Shown: positions 30,154 through 39,629, counted from the stretch's first letter. The stretch is DNA of 64,000 bases from Pantoea vagans (GCF_001506165.1 NZ_CP011427.1:1116001-1180000), one strand, 5' to 3'. A program made the numbers and translations. Notes: generated from the letters alone by a model not told the origin.

Positions 30154-30723
30154 ATGAAACGACTCATCATTGGAATTTCCGGCGCCAGCGGCGCGATCTA
30201 CGGCGTACGACTGTTGCAGGTGCTGCAACCGGTGGCTGATGTGGAAACCCATTTGGTGCTGAGCCCTGCTGCACGACAAACGCTGACGCTGGAAACCGAC
30301 TACAGCTTGCGTGATGTTCAGTCACTGGCAGACGTAGTGCATGATGTGCGTGATATTGCCTCCAGCATCTCTTCTGGATCGTTCAAGACGCTGGGCATGG
30401 CGATTCTGCCTTGTTCAATGAAAACGCTGTCAGGCATTGTGCACAGCTACAGCGACAGTCTGCTGACGCGAGCAGCGGATGTGGTGCTCAAAGAGCAACG
30501 AAAACTAGTCCTGTGCGTGCGTGAAACCCCGCTTCACCTTGGCCATTTGCGCATGATGACCACCGCCGCCGAGATGGGGGCGATGATCATGCCTCCGGTT
30601 CCTGCCTTCTATCATCGCCCGCAGCGCATTGAAGATCTGATTGATCAAACGGTCAACCGCGTTATCGATCAGTTCGATATTGAGCTTCCTGAAGACCTGT
30701 TTACCCGCTGGCATGGCGCATAA
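30154..30723 (+). CDS. ubiX: UbiX flavin prenyltransferase
   Basis: Makes prenylated FMN, the cofactor of the UbiD decarboxylase in ubiquinone synthesis. 189 residues, same as E. coli. Family motifs: IIGISGASGAIYGVRLLQ at the start, SFKTLGMAILPCSMKTLSGI, and LVLCVRETPLHLGHLRMM. Lies between purF and the histidine transporter genes as in E. coli. Confidence 0.96.
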   Translation: MKRLIIGISGASGAIYGVRLLQVLQPVADVETHLVLSPAARQTLTLETDYSLRDVQSLADVVHDVRDIASSISSGSFKTLGMAILPCSMKTLSGIVHSYSDSLLTRAADVVLKEQRKLVLCVRETPLHLGHLRMMTTAAEMGAMIMPPVPAFYHRPQRIEDLIDQTVNRVIDQFDIELPEDLFTRWHGA

Positions 30724-30734
30724 TGGTGCAATAT

Positions 30735-30751
30735 TGCACTAAGCGTGTGCA
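30735..30751. promoter_or_regulatory. NtrC-like enhancer site upstream of hisJ
   Basis: TGCACTAAGCGTGTGCA matches the 17-bp NtrC pattern TGCAC-N7-GTGCA. The palindrome GTGCAATATTGCAC at 30727-30740 overlaps it and a half-site TGCACCAAAA lies near 30786. About 170 bp upstream of the sigma-54 promoter, a usual enhancer distance. Confidence 0.6.
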
Positions 30752-30918
30752 AATTCGCGTGCCCGATCACTCTTCGTGCATCTTGTGCACCAAAAGTTAA
30801 CAATGTCGCTTTTTCTTCCTCACGCCGCTGTTATATTTCCCTCACAAACTAGGTGCTTGCGCTGCTAAAAGGCGCGGTATTTAGTGCGCCTGAGCAGGCT
30901 TTCGCCGTTTTGCATAAC

Positions 30919-30934
30919 TGGCATGAAACCTGCA
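30919..30934 (+). promoter_or_regulatory. sigma-54 promoter of the hisJ operon
   Basis: TGGCATGAAACCTGCA has the -24 GG and -12 GC with exactly 10 bases between them, and resembles the nitrogen-regulated argT promoter of enteric bacteria. It lies 65 bp upstream of the start codon. Indicates expression under nitrogen limitation. Confidence 0.8.
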
Positions 30935-30998
30935 AATCATTCAGCGCAAACACACATCACGCACCATATAACAATAAGCACTTACTTGAGGGTTACCT

Positions 30999-31781
30999 AT
31001 GAAAAAGCGAGTTCTGGCTCTTTCCCTGCTGCTGGCAATGACCAGCGCTGCGAGCGTGTTCGCTGCAGTACCGAAGACGCTGCGTATCGGGACTGACCCG
31101 ACTTACCCGCCATTTGAATCCAAAAATGCGCAAGGCCAGTTAGTGGGTTTTGACATCGATCTGGCGAACGAAATTTGTAAGCGTATCCATACCAAATGCA
31201 ATTACGTTGAAAGTGATTTCGATGCGCTGATCCCTTCGCTGAAAGCGAAGAAAATTGACGCCATCATCTCCTCTCTCTCTATCACGGAGAAACGTCAGGA
31301 AGAGATCGCCTTCTCAGAAAAACTGTATGCAGCTAACGCGCGTTTAGTCGCGAAAAAAGGGTCAGATTTACAACCGACCATTGAATCCTTGAAGGGCAAA
31401 AACATTGGCCTGCTGCAGGGCACCACTCAGGAAACTTACGCCAATGAAAACTGGCGTCCAAAAGGCGTCACCGTCACTCCTTACGCGAACCAGGATCTGG
31501 TGTATCAGGATCTGAATGCGGGTCGTATTGATGCGGCCTTCCAGGACGAAGTGCAGGCGAGCGAAGGCTTCCTGAAACAGCCTGTCGGTAAGGATTATGC
31601 GTTTGCTGGTCCAGCGGTGAAAGATGACAAAATCTTCGGTGTCGGTACCGGTATGGGCCTGCGCAAAGATGATGCCGATTTGAAAGCCGCTATCGATAAA
31701 GCGTTTGATGCCATGCGTAAAGATGGTACCTACGACAAAATTGCTAAGAAGTACTTTGATTTCAACGTATACGGCGATTAA
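30999..31781 (+). CDS. hisJ: HisJ/ArgT-type periplasmic binding protein (histidine / lysine-arginine-ornithine)
   Basis: 260 residues with a signal peptide ([22 protein letters not shown], 22 residues). The mature protein carries the family segment [34 protein letters not shown] and [21 protein letters not shown]. Some stretches look like E. coli HisJ (DPTY, FESKN), others like ArgT ([24 protein letters not shown] at the end). E. coli has both proteins; only one is here, so it may serve histidine and lysine/arginine/ornithine together. The symbol is by context. A sigma-54 promoter precedes it. Confidence 0.92.
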   Translation: MKKRVLALSLLLAMTSAASVFAAVPKTLRIGTDPTYPPFESKNAQGQLVGFDIDLANEICKRIHTKCNYVESDFDALIPSLKAKKIDAIISSLSITEKRQEEIAFSEKLYAANARLVAKKGSDLQPTIESLKGKNIGLLQGTTQETYANENWRPKGVTVTPYANQDLVYQDLNAGRIDAAFQDEVQASEGFLKQPVGKDYAFAGPAVKDDKIFGVGTGMGLRKDDADLKAAIDKAFDAMRKDGTYDKIAKKYFDFNVYGD

Positions 31782-31837
31782 TTGTCCTGTTTTCTGACCT
31801 TGATGATTGATTTGCAGCAGGGTTGGTCATAACTATT

Positions 31838-31888
31838 CACTCCGGGCGCTTACTTATGTAAACTCCCGGGGTTCATACGCTTGCCGCC
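31838..31888. repeat. fragment of the long palindromic repeat between hisJ and hisQ
   Basis: CACTCCGGGCGCTTACTTAT through CTTGCCGCC matches the middle part of the 196-bp element at 48577 (CACCCCAGTCACTTACTCAT through CTTGCCGCG). It forms a stem-loop (CCGGG...CCCGG). A hairpin at this junction would stabilise the abundant hisJ mRNA relative to hisQMP. Confidence 0.7.
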
Positions 31889-31973
31889 ATCTACCCTGTG
31901 ATTCACATCCTGGTCAGGACTGTCCGTTAGTTGGGCAGCGTTTGTTATTTTCCTTCACGACAGGATCGAACCC

Positions 31974-32660
31974 ATGCTGTATGGCTATTCTGAAGTAATC
32001 CTCAAAGGCACCCTGGTGACCCTTGAGCTGGCACTCAGCTCGGTGGTGCTGGCTGTGGTGCTCGGCTTGATTGGCGCTGGCGCCAAACTCTCCCGTAATC
32101 GCCTGCTGGCGATGATTTTCGAAGGCTACACCACGTTAATTCGTGGGGTTCCCGACCTGGTGTTGATGCTGCTGATTTTCTACGGACTGCAGATCGCATT
32201 GAACACCCTGACCGATGCGTTAGGCATGGATCAGCTTGATATTGACCCGATGGTGGCCGGTATCATCACGCTGGGCTTTATTTACGGCGCTTACTTCACC
32301 GAAACCTTCCGTGGTGCATTTCTCGCCGTGCCTAAAGGGCAGATCGAAGCGGCAACCGCCTTCGGTTTCACCGGTTCGCAAACCTTCCGCCGCATTCTGT
32401 TCCCGGCGATGATGCGTTTCGCGCTGCCGGGTATTGGCAATAACTGGCAAGTTATCCTTAAAGCCACGGCGCTGGTTTCGCTGCTGGGGCTGGAAGACGT
32501 GGTGAAAGCCACGCAGCTGGCAGGGAAAAGTACCTGGCAGCCGTTCTACTTCGCGATTGTCGCGGGGGTGATTTATCTGGTGTTTACCACGCTGTCGAAC
32601 GGCGTGCTGTGGTGGCTTGAACGTCGCTACACGGTGGGTGTGAAAAGGGCAGAGCTATGA
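31974..32660 (+). CDS. hisQ: HisQ histidine ABC transporter permease
   Basis: 228 residues, same as E. coli HisQ; one of the two membrane subunits of HisQMP2. Five predicted membrane segments and the EAA loop GAFLAVPKGQIEAATAFGFTGSQTFRRILFP that contacts HisP. Separated from hisJ by a 192-bp hairpin-containing spacer. The stop overlaps the hisM start by 4 bases (ATGA). Confidence 0.95.
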   Translation: MLYGYSEVILKGTLVTLELALSSVVLAVVLGLIGAGAKLSRNRLLAMIFEGYTTLIRGVPDLVLMLLIFYGLQIALNTLTDALGMDQLDIDPMVAGIITLGFIYGAYFTETFRGAFLAVPKGQIEAATAFGFTGSQTFRRILFPAMMRFALPGIGNNWQVILKATALVSLLGLEDVVKATQLAGKSTWQPFYFAIVAGVIYLVFTTLSNGVLWWLERRYTVGVKRAEL

Positions 32661-33373
32661 TCGATATTATTCAAGAGTATTGGAAACAGCTGCTCTGGAC
32701 CGATGGTTACCGTTTTACTGGCGTCGCCATTACCCTGTGGTTGCTGATTCTCTCCGTGGTGATCGGGGGTTCCATGGCGGTGCTGCTGGCGATTGCCCGA
32801 GTGTCACCGAACCGCTTTATTTCGACACCTGTCTGGCTGTTCACCTATGTATTCCGCGGTACACCGCTCTACGTACAGTTACTGGTGTTCTACTCCGGCA
32901 TGTACACGCTGGAAGTGGTCAAAGGTTCGGAGTTACTCAACGCCTTTTTCCGTAGCGGTCTAAACTGTACGCTGCTGGCCTTTACCTTAAACACCTGTGC
33001 CTACACCACTGAAATTTTTGCCGGTGCGATTCGCGCTGTGCCGCACGGTGAAATCGAAGCAGCCCGTGCTTATGGCTTTTCACCGTTCAAAATGTACCGT
33101 TGCATTATCCTGCCGTCGTCACTGCGTACCGCACTGCCGGCTTACAGTAATGAAGTGATCCTGATGCTGCACTCCACCGCACTGGCATTTACCGCCACGG
33201 TGCCGGATCTGCTGAAAATCGCGCGTGATATTAACTCGGCAACGTACCAGCCGTTTACCGCGTTTGGCATCGCTGCGGTGCTGTATCTGATTATCTCTTA
33301 CGTGCTGATTAGCCTGTTCCGCAAAGCAGAACGCCGCTTCCTGGCGCACGTGAAACCTTCTTCATCGCATTGA
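32657..33373 (+). CDS. hisM: HisM histidine ABC transporter permease
   Basis: 238 residues (E. coli HisM 238). Second membrane subunit; the EAA loop is [31 protein letters not shown]. Overlaps hisQ by ATGA, and hisP begins 8 bases after its stop, so the three are translated as a coupled set. Confidence 0.95.
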   Translation: MIDIIQEYWKQLLWTDGYRFTGVAITLWLLILSVVIGGSMAVLLAIARVSPNRFISTPVWLFTYVFRGTPLYVQLLVFYSGMYTLEVVKGSELLNAFFRSGLNCTLLAFTLNTCAYTTEIFAGAIRAVPHGEIEAARAYGFSPFKMYRCIILPSSLRTALPAYSNEVILMLHSTALAFTATVPDLLKIARDINSATYQPFTAFGIAAVLYLIISYVLISLFRKAERRFLAHVKPSSSH

Positions 33374-33381
33374 GTATCACT

Positions 33382-34155
33382 ATGGCTGACAACAAATTAA
33401 GCGTGACCGAACTGCACAAACGTTACGGTGAACACGAAGTTCTGAAAGGTGTATCACTGCAGGCCAATGCTGGCGATGTGATCAGCATCATTGGTTCGTC
33501 CGGTTCCGGGAAAAGTACCTTCTTACGCTGCATTAACTTCCTTGAGAAACCGAGCGAAGGCACCATTGCGGTGAACAATGAGCAGATCAACCTGGTGCGC
33601 GACACCGATGGCCAGCTGAAGGTCTCTAACAAAGAGCAACTGCGCTCACTGCGTACCCGTCTGACCATGGTGTTCCAGCACTTCAATTTGTGGAGCCACA
33701 TGACGGTGCTGGATAACGTCACCGAAGCGCCTATTCAGGTACTGGGACTGAGCAAAGCGGAAGCGCGTGAGCGGGCGATTAAATATCTGGATAAAGTGGG
33801 CATCGACGAACGTGCGCGCGCCAAATATCCGGTGCATCTTTCCGGTGGTCAGCAGCAGCGTGTCTCCATTGCTCGTGCGCTGGCGATGGAACCTGAGGTG
33901 CTGCTGTTTGATGAACCGACCTCTGCGCTTGATCCTGAGTTAGTGGGCGAGGTTCTGCGTATCATGCAGAAGTTGGCCGAAGAGGGGAAAACCATGGTGG
34001 TGGTGACGCACGAAATGGAGTTTGCGCGCCATGTCTCCAATCATGTGATTTTCCTGCATCAAGGCAAGATTGAAGAGCAGGGCTCGCCAGATGAACTGTT
34101 CGGCAACCCGAAAAGTCCACGTTTACAGCAATTCCTGAAAGGCTCGTTGAAATAA
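33382..34155 (+). CDS. hisP: HisP histidine ABC transporter ATP-binding protein
   Basis: 257 residues as in E. coli. Walker [10 protein letters not shown] at 38-46, signature [15 protein letters not shown], Walker [13 protein letters not shown], and the H-loop VVVTHEM. It energises uptake by HisQM with the periplasmic binding protein. The ATG at 33382 (MADNKLSV) matches the family; an upstream TTG in frame inside the hisM stop is not needed. Last gene of the operon. Confidence 0.97.
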   Translation: MADNKLSVTELHKRYGEHEVLKGVSLQANAGDVISIIGSSGSGKSTFLRCINFLEKPSEGTIAVNNEQINLVRDTDGQLKVSNKEQLRSLRTRLTMVFQHFNLWSHMTVLDNVTEAPIQVLGLSKAEARERAIKYLDKVGIDERARAKYPVHLSGGQQQRVSIARALAMEPEVLLFDEPTSALDPELVGEVLRIMQKLAEEGKTMVVVTHEMEFARHVSNHVIFLHQGKIEEQGSPDELFGNPKSPRLQQFLKGSLK

Positions 34156-34162
34156 TGCTAGC

Positions 34163-34257
34163 AGGTCGCCATAAATGGCGACCCTACAGCCCCGTAGGGT
34201 GCGCATTTATGCGCACCTGGCAGATGTGCCGGCATGAAAACCGGCGTGATAAATCGC
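34163..34257. repeat. REP-like tandem hairpins after hisP
   Basis: Two strong hairpins, GGTCGCCATAAATGGCGACC and GTGCGCATTTATGCGCAC, joined by CTACAGCCCCGTAGGG, then a weaker GCCGGCATG/AAACCGGC part. This style of extragenic palindrome recurs in Pantoea and Erwinia genomes to my recollection. It lies between convergent hisP and dalR and probably also terminates or stabilises transcripts. Confidence 0.7.
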
Positions 34258-34281
34258 GCCGATCCGTCTCGCCGCAATGAG

Positions 34282-35229
34282 TCACTCCCGCAATAGCTTC
34301 AGCGCTGTATCCTCGTCCGTCACCAATCCCGACACCCAGCCACCCTGTAACGCAGCACGAATCGCCGGGTACTTACGCTCGCTGCCAGAGAAGCCGATAA
34401 TTTTGCGCTCGGTCTGACTCTCAAGCAGGACGCTGGTGAGCAACTCATCGGTTTCTCCCCATACTCGCTCACCCTGTTGGTTGAAAAAATGCCCCAGCAT
34501 CTCGCCTACCACTCCACGCGCATTAAGCGCTTCCACTTGGGTATCGGTGATAAATCCTTCGGCATTTAACGGACAGCCGGGCATCACTTCACCGATGCCA
34601 ACAAACGCCACATCTGCTTGCAAGGCACGATCGGTGACGCGCTGATACACCTGATGCTGAACCCACATCGCCTTGTCTTGCGGCGTGTCTGCGTACAGCG
34701 GTGCAGGAATGAAAAAGTATTTGCCCTGCATTTTCTCGGCCATCTTCAACGGCACGTCGTAACGTGTGCCGGAATCATCGCGCGCGATCGCACCAATCAT
34801 GGAAACGCACTGATGTTGTGGGCGATCCACCCATGGCAGCGCATCAATCATTGAGCGCAGGGTTTTACCAGAACCAATACCGAACACCTGTGGCGCTTCC
34901 TCATTGATAAACTGCGACATCACCGCCGCACCTTCAACGGCCAGCATCTGCTGAATGGCGTCATCATTTAAGTTCGCCGATGGCACCACCCGGCATAAAT
35001 CCAGCGCAAACTTCTCCTGCACCTCACGCGCCAGTTGCAGACAGTGCGTAACAGGATGATCAATTTTCACGCTCACCATTCCCATCTCACGCGCACTAGA
35101 CACCAGGCGCTGCGCCACCTGGCGTGAGATGCCTAATGCCTGAGCGATCTCCTGTTGCGTCACGCCCGCCACGTAATACATCCACGCGGCACGTGCGGCC
35201 AGCTCCTGTTTTTTCTCTTCTCTGCTCAT
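34282..35229 (-). CDS. dalR: SorC-family regulator of the D-arabinitol operon (DalR-like)
   Basis: 315 residues: an N-terminal helix-turn-helix (AAWMYYVAGVTQQEIAQALGISRQVAQRLVSSAREMGMV, about 13-52) and a SorC/DeoR-type sugar-binding C-terminal domain (FGIGSGKTLRSMIDAL; VAFVGIGEV). In Klebsiella a similar regulator sits divergent from dalD-dalK-dalT, the same layout as here. It likely represses the operon unless D-arabinitol is present. Assignment rests on context as well as fold. Confidence 0.85.
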   Translation of the reverse strand: MSREEKKQELAARAAWMYYVAGVTQQEIAQALGISRQVAQRLVSSAREMGMVSVKIDHPVTHCLQLAREVQEKFALDLCRVVPSANLNDDAIQQMLAVEGAAVMSQFINEEAPQVFGIGSGKTLRSMIDALPWVDRPQHQCVSMIGAIARDDSGTRYDVPLKMAEKMQGKYFFIPAPLYADTPQDKAMWVQHQVYQRVTDRALQADVAFVGIGEVMPGCPLNAEGFITDTQVEALNARGVVGEMLGHFFNQQGERVWGETDELLTSVLLESQTERKIIGFSGSERKYPAIRAALQGGWVSGLVTDEDTALKLLRE

Positions 35230-35290
35230 TACGTGGTTCCGTTAAAACTGATGCGTCATCTTAGCGCGTGTTTGACGAAAAGCACTAACT

Positions 35291-35318
35291 GAGCAAAAGC
35301 CCTAAAAAAGAGCAAAAG
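35291..35318. promoter_or_regulatory. direct repeat GAGCAAAAG in the dal promoter
   Basis: GAGCAAAAG occurs at 35291-35299 and 35310-35318, 19 bp apart, about two helical turns. A likely binding site for the divergent SorC-type regulator; not matched to any known consensus. Confidence 0.45.
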
Positions 35319-35325
35319 TATTAAT

Positions 35326-35341
35326 TGTGATGCGCTTCGCA
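35326..35341. promoter_or_regulatory. CRP-like site in the dal promoter
   Basis: TGTGATGCGCTTCGCA matches TGTGA-N6-TCACA with one mismatch in the right half and lies about 90 bp before dalD. Catabolite control would suit a sugar-alcohol operon. Confidence 0.55.
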
Positions 35342-35423
35342 GATCGATCGTCGGATGGCAGCCTATGCTACGCGATATCGGGCAAATGCCCTTTCTTGTG
35401 GCAAATGTTTAATTGAGGCGATT

Positions 35424-36812
35424 ATGACCAATCAATCAGTGTGGATGCACATCGGCGCGGGATCATTTCATCGGGCACATCAGGCGTGGTATCTGCACAA
35501 ACTGCGTGAGCAGGGGGATGACAGTTGGAGCATTGCACTAGGTAACATTCGCAATGATGCAGTGCCGCTGTTGAACCAGCTTGCAGCACAGCAAGGAGAG
35601 TACGTACTCGAAACCGTAACGCCGGAAGGGGAACGGGCTTATGAAACCATCACCTCTTTGCGCAAAATCCTGCCGTGGGATAGCGAAATCAGTGCGCTGG
35701 TGCAGCAGGGCGCTCAGCCTGAAACGCGCGTGATTGGTTTCACCGTGACCGAAGCGGGCTATTACCTGACGCCAGAGCACCAGCTGGATCTCAGTCAGCC
35801 GGATGTGCAGGCCGATCTCGGCGGCGATATTCGGACGATTTATGGCGCACTTAGCCGCATCCTGACGCAGCGGGTGGCGCAGGGCGGTGCCGCAGTGACG
35901 CTGCTCAACTGCGACAATTTACGTCACAACGGTGAACGCTTCCGTGAGGGGTTCCTTGCCTTTCTGACCGCCAAGGGCGACAGCGCACTGGCAGAATGGG
36001 TGCGTACACACACCACTTCGCCGAACACTATGGTGGACCGTATCACACCCCGCCCAACACCCGATGTGGCGGAGCGAGTAAAAGCCGCCACCGGTAAGCA
36101 GGATGGTGCGGCAGTGATGGCAGAATCCTTTATTCAGTGGGTGATCGAGGATGACTTTATTGCGGGTCGCCCGGCGCTCGAAAACGTCGGTGTGGAGCTG
36201 GTGAAGTCGGTACTGCCTTGGGAAGAGGCAAAAATCCGCATCCTCAATGCCACCCATGCGGCGATTGCCTGGGCAGGCACGCTGATCGGTCTCAACTATA
36301 TCGATGACAGCACGCGCCATCCGGCGATTTACCAACTGGCACACGACTATGTGACCCAGGATGTGATCCCTTCACTGTCACCCAGCCCTCTGGATCTGGC
36401 CGATTACCGCGATGTGGTGCTGGCTCGCTTTAGCAATCCCTATATCAAAGACACCAATCAGCGTGTCGGCGCTGATGGCTTATCGAAGATTCCTGGCATG
36501 GTGACGCCGACGCTGCGCGAGTGCTACCAGCGTGGTGTGCAACCCACGGCAACGGCAGCCATTCCAGCACTGTTCTTCCTGTTTATGCAGCGCTGGGCCA
36601 ATGAGGATTTGCCGTACACCTATCAAGACGGTGCGCTTCAGGCGGATGCGCTGCGTCAACAGTTCGCCAGCAGCGAACCGTTACAGGCTTTCCTCAGTGA
36701 TAGCGCGCTGTTTGCGGAGCTGGCCAACGATAAGGCGTTTCACGCGCTGGTTGCTCGCCGTGTCGAAGGGTTGCAGCAGTGGCTGAAACAGCCCGAACTG
36801 GCAGCGGTGTAA
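35424..36812 (+). CDS. dalD: DalD D-arabinitol 4-dehydrogenase
   Basis: NAD-dependent polyol dehydrogenase of the mannitol dehydrogenase family: D-arabinitol to D-xylulose. 462 residues, near Klebsiella DalD (455). Visible: [19 protein letters not shown] (nucleotide fold start), [12 protein letters not shown], and the catalytic-lysine region [27 protein letters not shown]. The ATG at 35424 fits the family and has a GAGGCG site. The dalK start follows 10 bp downstream. Mannitol as substrate cannot be fully excluded by sequence. Confidence 0.9.
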   Translation: MTNQSVWMHIGAGSFHRAHQAWYLHKLREQGDDSWSIALGNIRNDAVPLLNQLAAQQGEYVLETVTPEGERAYETITSLRKILPWDSEISALVQQGAQPETRVIGFTVTEAGYYLTPEHQLDLSQPDVQADLGGDIRTIYGALSRILTQRVAQGGAAVTLLNCDNLRHNGERFREGFLAFLTAKGDSALAEWVRTHTTSPNTMVDRITPRPTPDVAERVKAATGKQDGAAVMAESFIQWVIEDDFIAGRPALENVGVELVKSVLPWEEAKIRILNATHAAIAWAGTLIGLNYIDDSTRHPAIYQLAHDYVTQDVIPSLSPSPLDLADYRDVVLARFSNPYIKDTNQRVGADGLSKIPGMVTPTLRECYQRGVQPTATAAIPALFFLFMQRWANEDLPYTYQDGALQADALRQQFASSEPLQAFLSDSALFAELANDKAFHALVARRVEGLQQWLKQPELAAV

Positions 36813-36822
36813 GGGGCGCATT

Positions 36823-38292
36823 ATGTATCTCGGTATCGATATTGGCACCTCTGAACTCAAGGCTCTGATCATCAACACGCAGGGTGAGATCGTGGCATCA
36901 CAGCATGCAACCTTGAGTGTGCAACGCCCGCATCCTCATTGGGCAGAACAAGATCCCGAACGCTGGTGGCAAGCTTGCACCGACGTGCTGGCCGGTTTAC
37001 GGCAGCAGTCACCGGCGGCATGGTCAGCGGTGCGCGCCATCGGCTTATCGGGCCAGATGCATGGTGCGGTGCTGCTGGACGCTGACGGCAAGGTGCTGCG
37101 TCCGTGCATCTTGTGGAACGACACGCGCAGTGCCGCGCAGTGTGAAGTGCTAAGCAAGTGCTATCCGCAGATGATGGCGATCAGCGGCAATATGATCATG
37201 CCGGGTTTCACCGCGCCAAAATTGCGCTGGGTGGCAGAGCAGGAGCCAGAGATCTTTAGCCGTATCGATAAGGTGTTGTTGCCGAAGGATTACCTGCGCT
37301 GGCGTCTCACCGGACATTTTGTCAGTGAACCTTCCGATGCCGCCGGCACGCTGTGGCTCGATGTGGCGCAGCGTGACTGGTCTGATGAACTGCTGGCGAT
37401 CACCGGCCTGACGCGTGCACAGATGCCAGAACTGGTGGAAGGCTGCGCCGTCAGCGGCAGTCTGAAACCGGCGTTGGCGAGTGAGTGGGGCTTATCCACG
37501 TCGGTGACGGTGGCGGGCGGTGGTGGCGACAATGCCGCATCCGCGGTGGGTGTCGGGGCGGTTAATCCCGGCGATGCTTTTATTTCGTTGGGCACCTCCG
37601 GTGTGATTTTCGTGGTGAATGACCGTTTACAGGCCGATCCCCAATCCGGCGTGCATGCTTTCTGCCATGCGCTGCCGGGACGCTGGCATCAGATGAGCGT
37701 GATGCTCAGTGCAGCCAGTTGCCTGCGCTGGCTATGTAATCTGCTGGCGGTCAGCGAAAGTCAGTTAATGGAGGAGATGGCACAGCTCTCGGCTGAACAG
37801 CGACGCCAGGCCCCCCTTTTTCTGCCTTACCTTTCCGGTGAGCGGACTCCGCACAACGATCCCGATGCATCCGGTTCCTTCTTTAATCTGCGCCACGAAA
37901 CCCCTCGTGCCTTATTGGGTTATGCCGTGATTGAAGGCGTGGCGTTTGGACTGGCGGATGGTCTCGCTGTGTTGGGTGATGCTCAGCATCACATTCAACA
38001 ATGCAGCCTGACCGGCGGTGGCGCGCGCAGCACGCTTTGGGCGCAACTGATTGCTGATGTGCTGCAACTGCCGATAGTGACCCATCCAGCCAGTGCTTCG
38101 GGCGCGTTGGGTGCCGCGCGTCTGGCGTGGCTGGCGGATGGCGGATATGAACAAGAGGTGTGCCTGAAACCGGCTGTGCAAGCGCGTTATCAGCCCGATA
38201 CGGCGCAAGCTGGGGTATTGCAACAGCGCTTGCGCGCGTTCCGCGAACTTTACATTCAACAGCAATGGGTACGCCAGTTGCTGCCTGCATAA
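36823..38292 (+). CDS. dalK: DalK/XylB-type D-xylulokinase
   Basis: 489-residue FGGY-family kinase that would phosphorylate D-xylulose to D-xylulose 5-phosphate for the pentose phosphate pathway. N-terminal phosphate-binding YLGIDIGTSELKALI, substrate segment LSGQMHGAVLLD with ILWNDTRS, and the C-terminal FGGY ATPase motifs GVAFGLADGL and TGGGARSTLWAQLIADVL. Sits between the dehydrogenase and transporter, completing the pathway. A housekeeping xylB role elsewhere in the genome is not excluded. Confidence 0.9.
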   Translation: MYLGIDIGTSELKALIINTQGEIVASQHATLSVQRPHPHWAEQDPERWWQACTDVLAGLRQQSPAAWSAVRAIGLSGQMHGAVLLDADGKVLRPCILWNDTRSAAQCEVLSKCYPQMMAISGNMIMPGFTAPKLRWVAEQEPEIFSRIDKVLLPKDYLRWRLTGHFVSEPSDAAGTLWLDVAQRDWSDELLAITGLTRAQMPELVEGCAVSGSLKPALASEWGLSTSVTVAGGGGDNAASAVGVGAVNPGDAFISLGTSGVIFVVNDRLQADPQSGVHAFCHALPGRWHQMSVMLSAASCLRWLCNLLAVSESQLMEEMAQLSAEQRRQAPLFLPYLSGERTPHNDPDASGSFFNLRHETPRALLGYAVIEGVAFGLADGLAVLGDAQHHIQQCSLTGGGARSTLWAQLIADVLQLPIVTHPASASGALGAARLAWLADGGYEQEVCLKPAVQARYQPDTAQAGVLQQRLRAFRELYIQQQWVRQLLPA

Positions 38293-38302
38293 CGAACAGA
38301 GG

Positions 38303-39592
38303 ATGATGGTGATGCAATCGAACGAATACTGGTTTGGCTTACCGAAGAAGATGTTTTGGGGCTTCCTCGCTATCGCGATTTTCATGGCGGGTGATGGCTT
38401 CGAAATGGCATTCCTGTCGCGCCATATTACCGATATGGGCTTCTCGCCTGCGCAGTCTGCCGTGGTCTTTACTTTCTATGGCCTGGCGGCCGCGCTGGCG
38501 GCCTGGGCCTCTGGTGTGGTGGCCGAATTGATCACCCCACAGCGCGCGATGATGATCGGTTTTGTGCTGTGGATCGTGATGCATGCGCTGTTTATGACGC
38601 TGGGTCTCGGCCTGCGCAACTATCCCTTGATGGTGCTGTTCTACGGCATTCGTGGGCTGGCTTATCCGCTGTTTATCTACTCGTTTATGATGATGCTGGT
38701 GCAGGTCTTACCGCGTGAGAAACTGGCTGCCGCCACGGGCTGGTTCTGGGCGATGTATTCCGTGGGTATTGGCGTGGTGGGCAGTTATCTGCCAAGTCTG
38801 ACTATTCCGATGCTGGGTGAAACGGGAACGTTATGGTTGGCGATCATCTGGGTGGCCTGCGGCGGTGTGCTGGCCTACTTTAGTCTGCGCAATGTGCCGG
38901 TGGATCGCTCCCGTGTCAACCTGCCGATGCGTGATAAAATGACGGAGATGTCGCGTGCGGTGACCATTCTGTTCACCAATCAGCATGTGTTCTACGCTTG
39001 CCTGATCCGCATCATCAACACGCTTTCACTGTTTGGTTTTGCCATCATCATGCCGTTGCTGTTTGTCGATCGTCTCGGCTTCACCATCTCTGAGTGGCTG
39101 CAGATCTGGGCGGTGTTCTTCTTTGTCACCATCTTCACCAACATCTTCTGGGGCATTACCGGCGAGAAATTGGGCTGGATCCGTCAGGTGCGCTGGTTTG
39201 GCTGCCTCGGTATGGCCATCTCCAGTTTGATGTTCTACTACCTGCCGCTGTATGTCGGGCATAACTTCTGGGTGGCGCTGATCCCTGCGGTGATGTTGGG
39301 CATTTTTGTGGCGGCGTTTGTGCCCATGACGGCGGTGTTCCCCACGCTGGAACCCCATCATAAAGGTGCGGCGGTGTCGATTTACAACCTGTCTGCGGGC
39401 CTGAGTAATTTTGTCGCACCCGCCATCGCGTCAGTGATGCTGCCGTTCTTCGATATTGTGGGGGTAGTGTGGGCCTACACCGCGCTGTATGTGTTTGCCG
39501 GCGTGTTGACCTTCATCATTCGCGTGCCGCAACCGGGGCATACCCGTGAAGAGAAAGTCGTGAAGTCACGCGTTGCGGAGCAACGCAGTTGA
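38303..39592 (+). CDS. dalT: DalT-type MFS polyol transporter (D-arabinitol permease)
   Basis: 429 residues with about 12 membrane helices; close in pattern to Klebsiella DalT/RbtT (KKMFWGFLAIAIFMAGDGFEMAFLSRHI; FYGIRGLAYPLFIYSF; RIINTLSLFGFAIIMPLLFVD). Imports D-arabinitol by proton symport. Start choice is uncertain: ATGs at 38303, 38306 and 38312 share one AGAGG site; 38303 is used here. Last gene of the operon, followed by a strong terminator. Confidence 0.88.
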   Translation: MMVMQSNEYWFGLPKKMFWGFLAIAIFMAGDGFEMAFLSRHITDMGFSPAQSAVVFTFYGLAAALAAWASGVVAELITPQRAMMIGFVLWIVMHALFMTLGLGLRNYPLMVLFYGIRGLAYPLFIYSFMMMLVQVLPREKLAAATGWFWAMYSVGIGVVGSYLPSLTIPMLGETGTLWLAIIWVACGGVLAYFSLRNVPVDRSRVNLPMRDKMTEMSRAVTILFTNQHVFYACLIRIINTLSLFGFAIIMPLLFVDRLGFTISEWLQIWAVFFFVTIFTNIFWGITGEKLGWIRQVRWFGCLGMAISSLMFYYLPLYVGHNFWVALIPAVMLGIFVAAFVPMTAVFPTLEPHHKGAAVSIYNLSAGLSNFVAPAIASVMLPFFDIVGVVWAYTALYVFAGVLTFIIRVPQPGHTREEKVVKSRVAEQRS

Positions 39593-39598
39593 AGCAAA

Positions 39599-39624
39599 CC
39601 CGGTGCGTAGAGCTACGCACCGGG
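39599..39624. terminator. bidirectional terminator between dalT and yfcH
   Basis: 12-bp perfect stem CCCGGTGCGTAG/CTACGCACCGGG with a 2-base loop between convergent genes. T-rich only weakly on the + side. Confidence 0.75.
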
Positions 39625-39629
39625 ACATT

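Noticed and set aside
31807..31998. 63-codon frame in the hisJ-hisQ spacer
   Set aside because: Spans the repeat hairpin and overlaps the hisQ start; no ribosome binding site.
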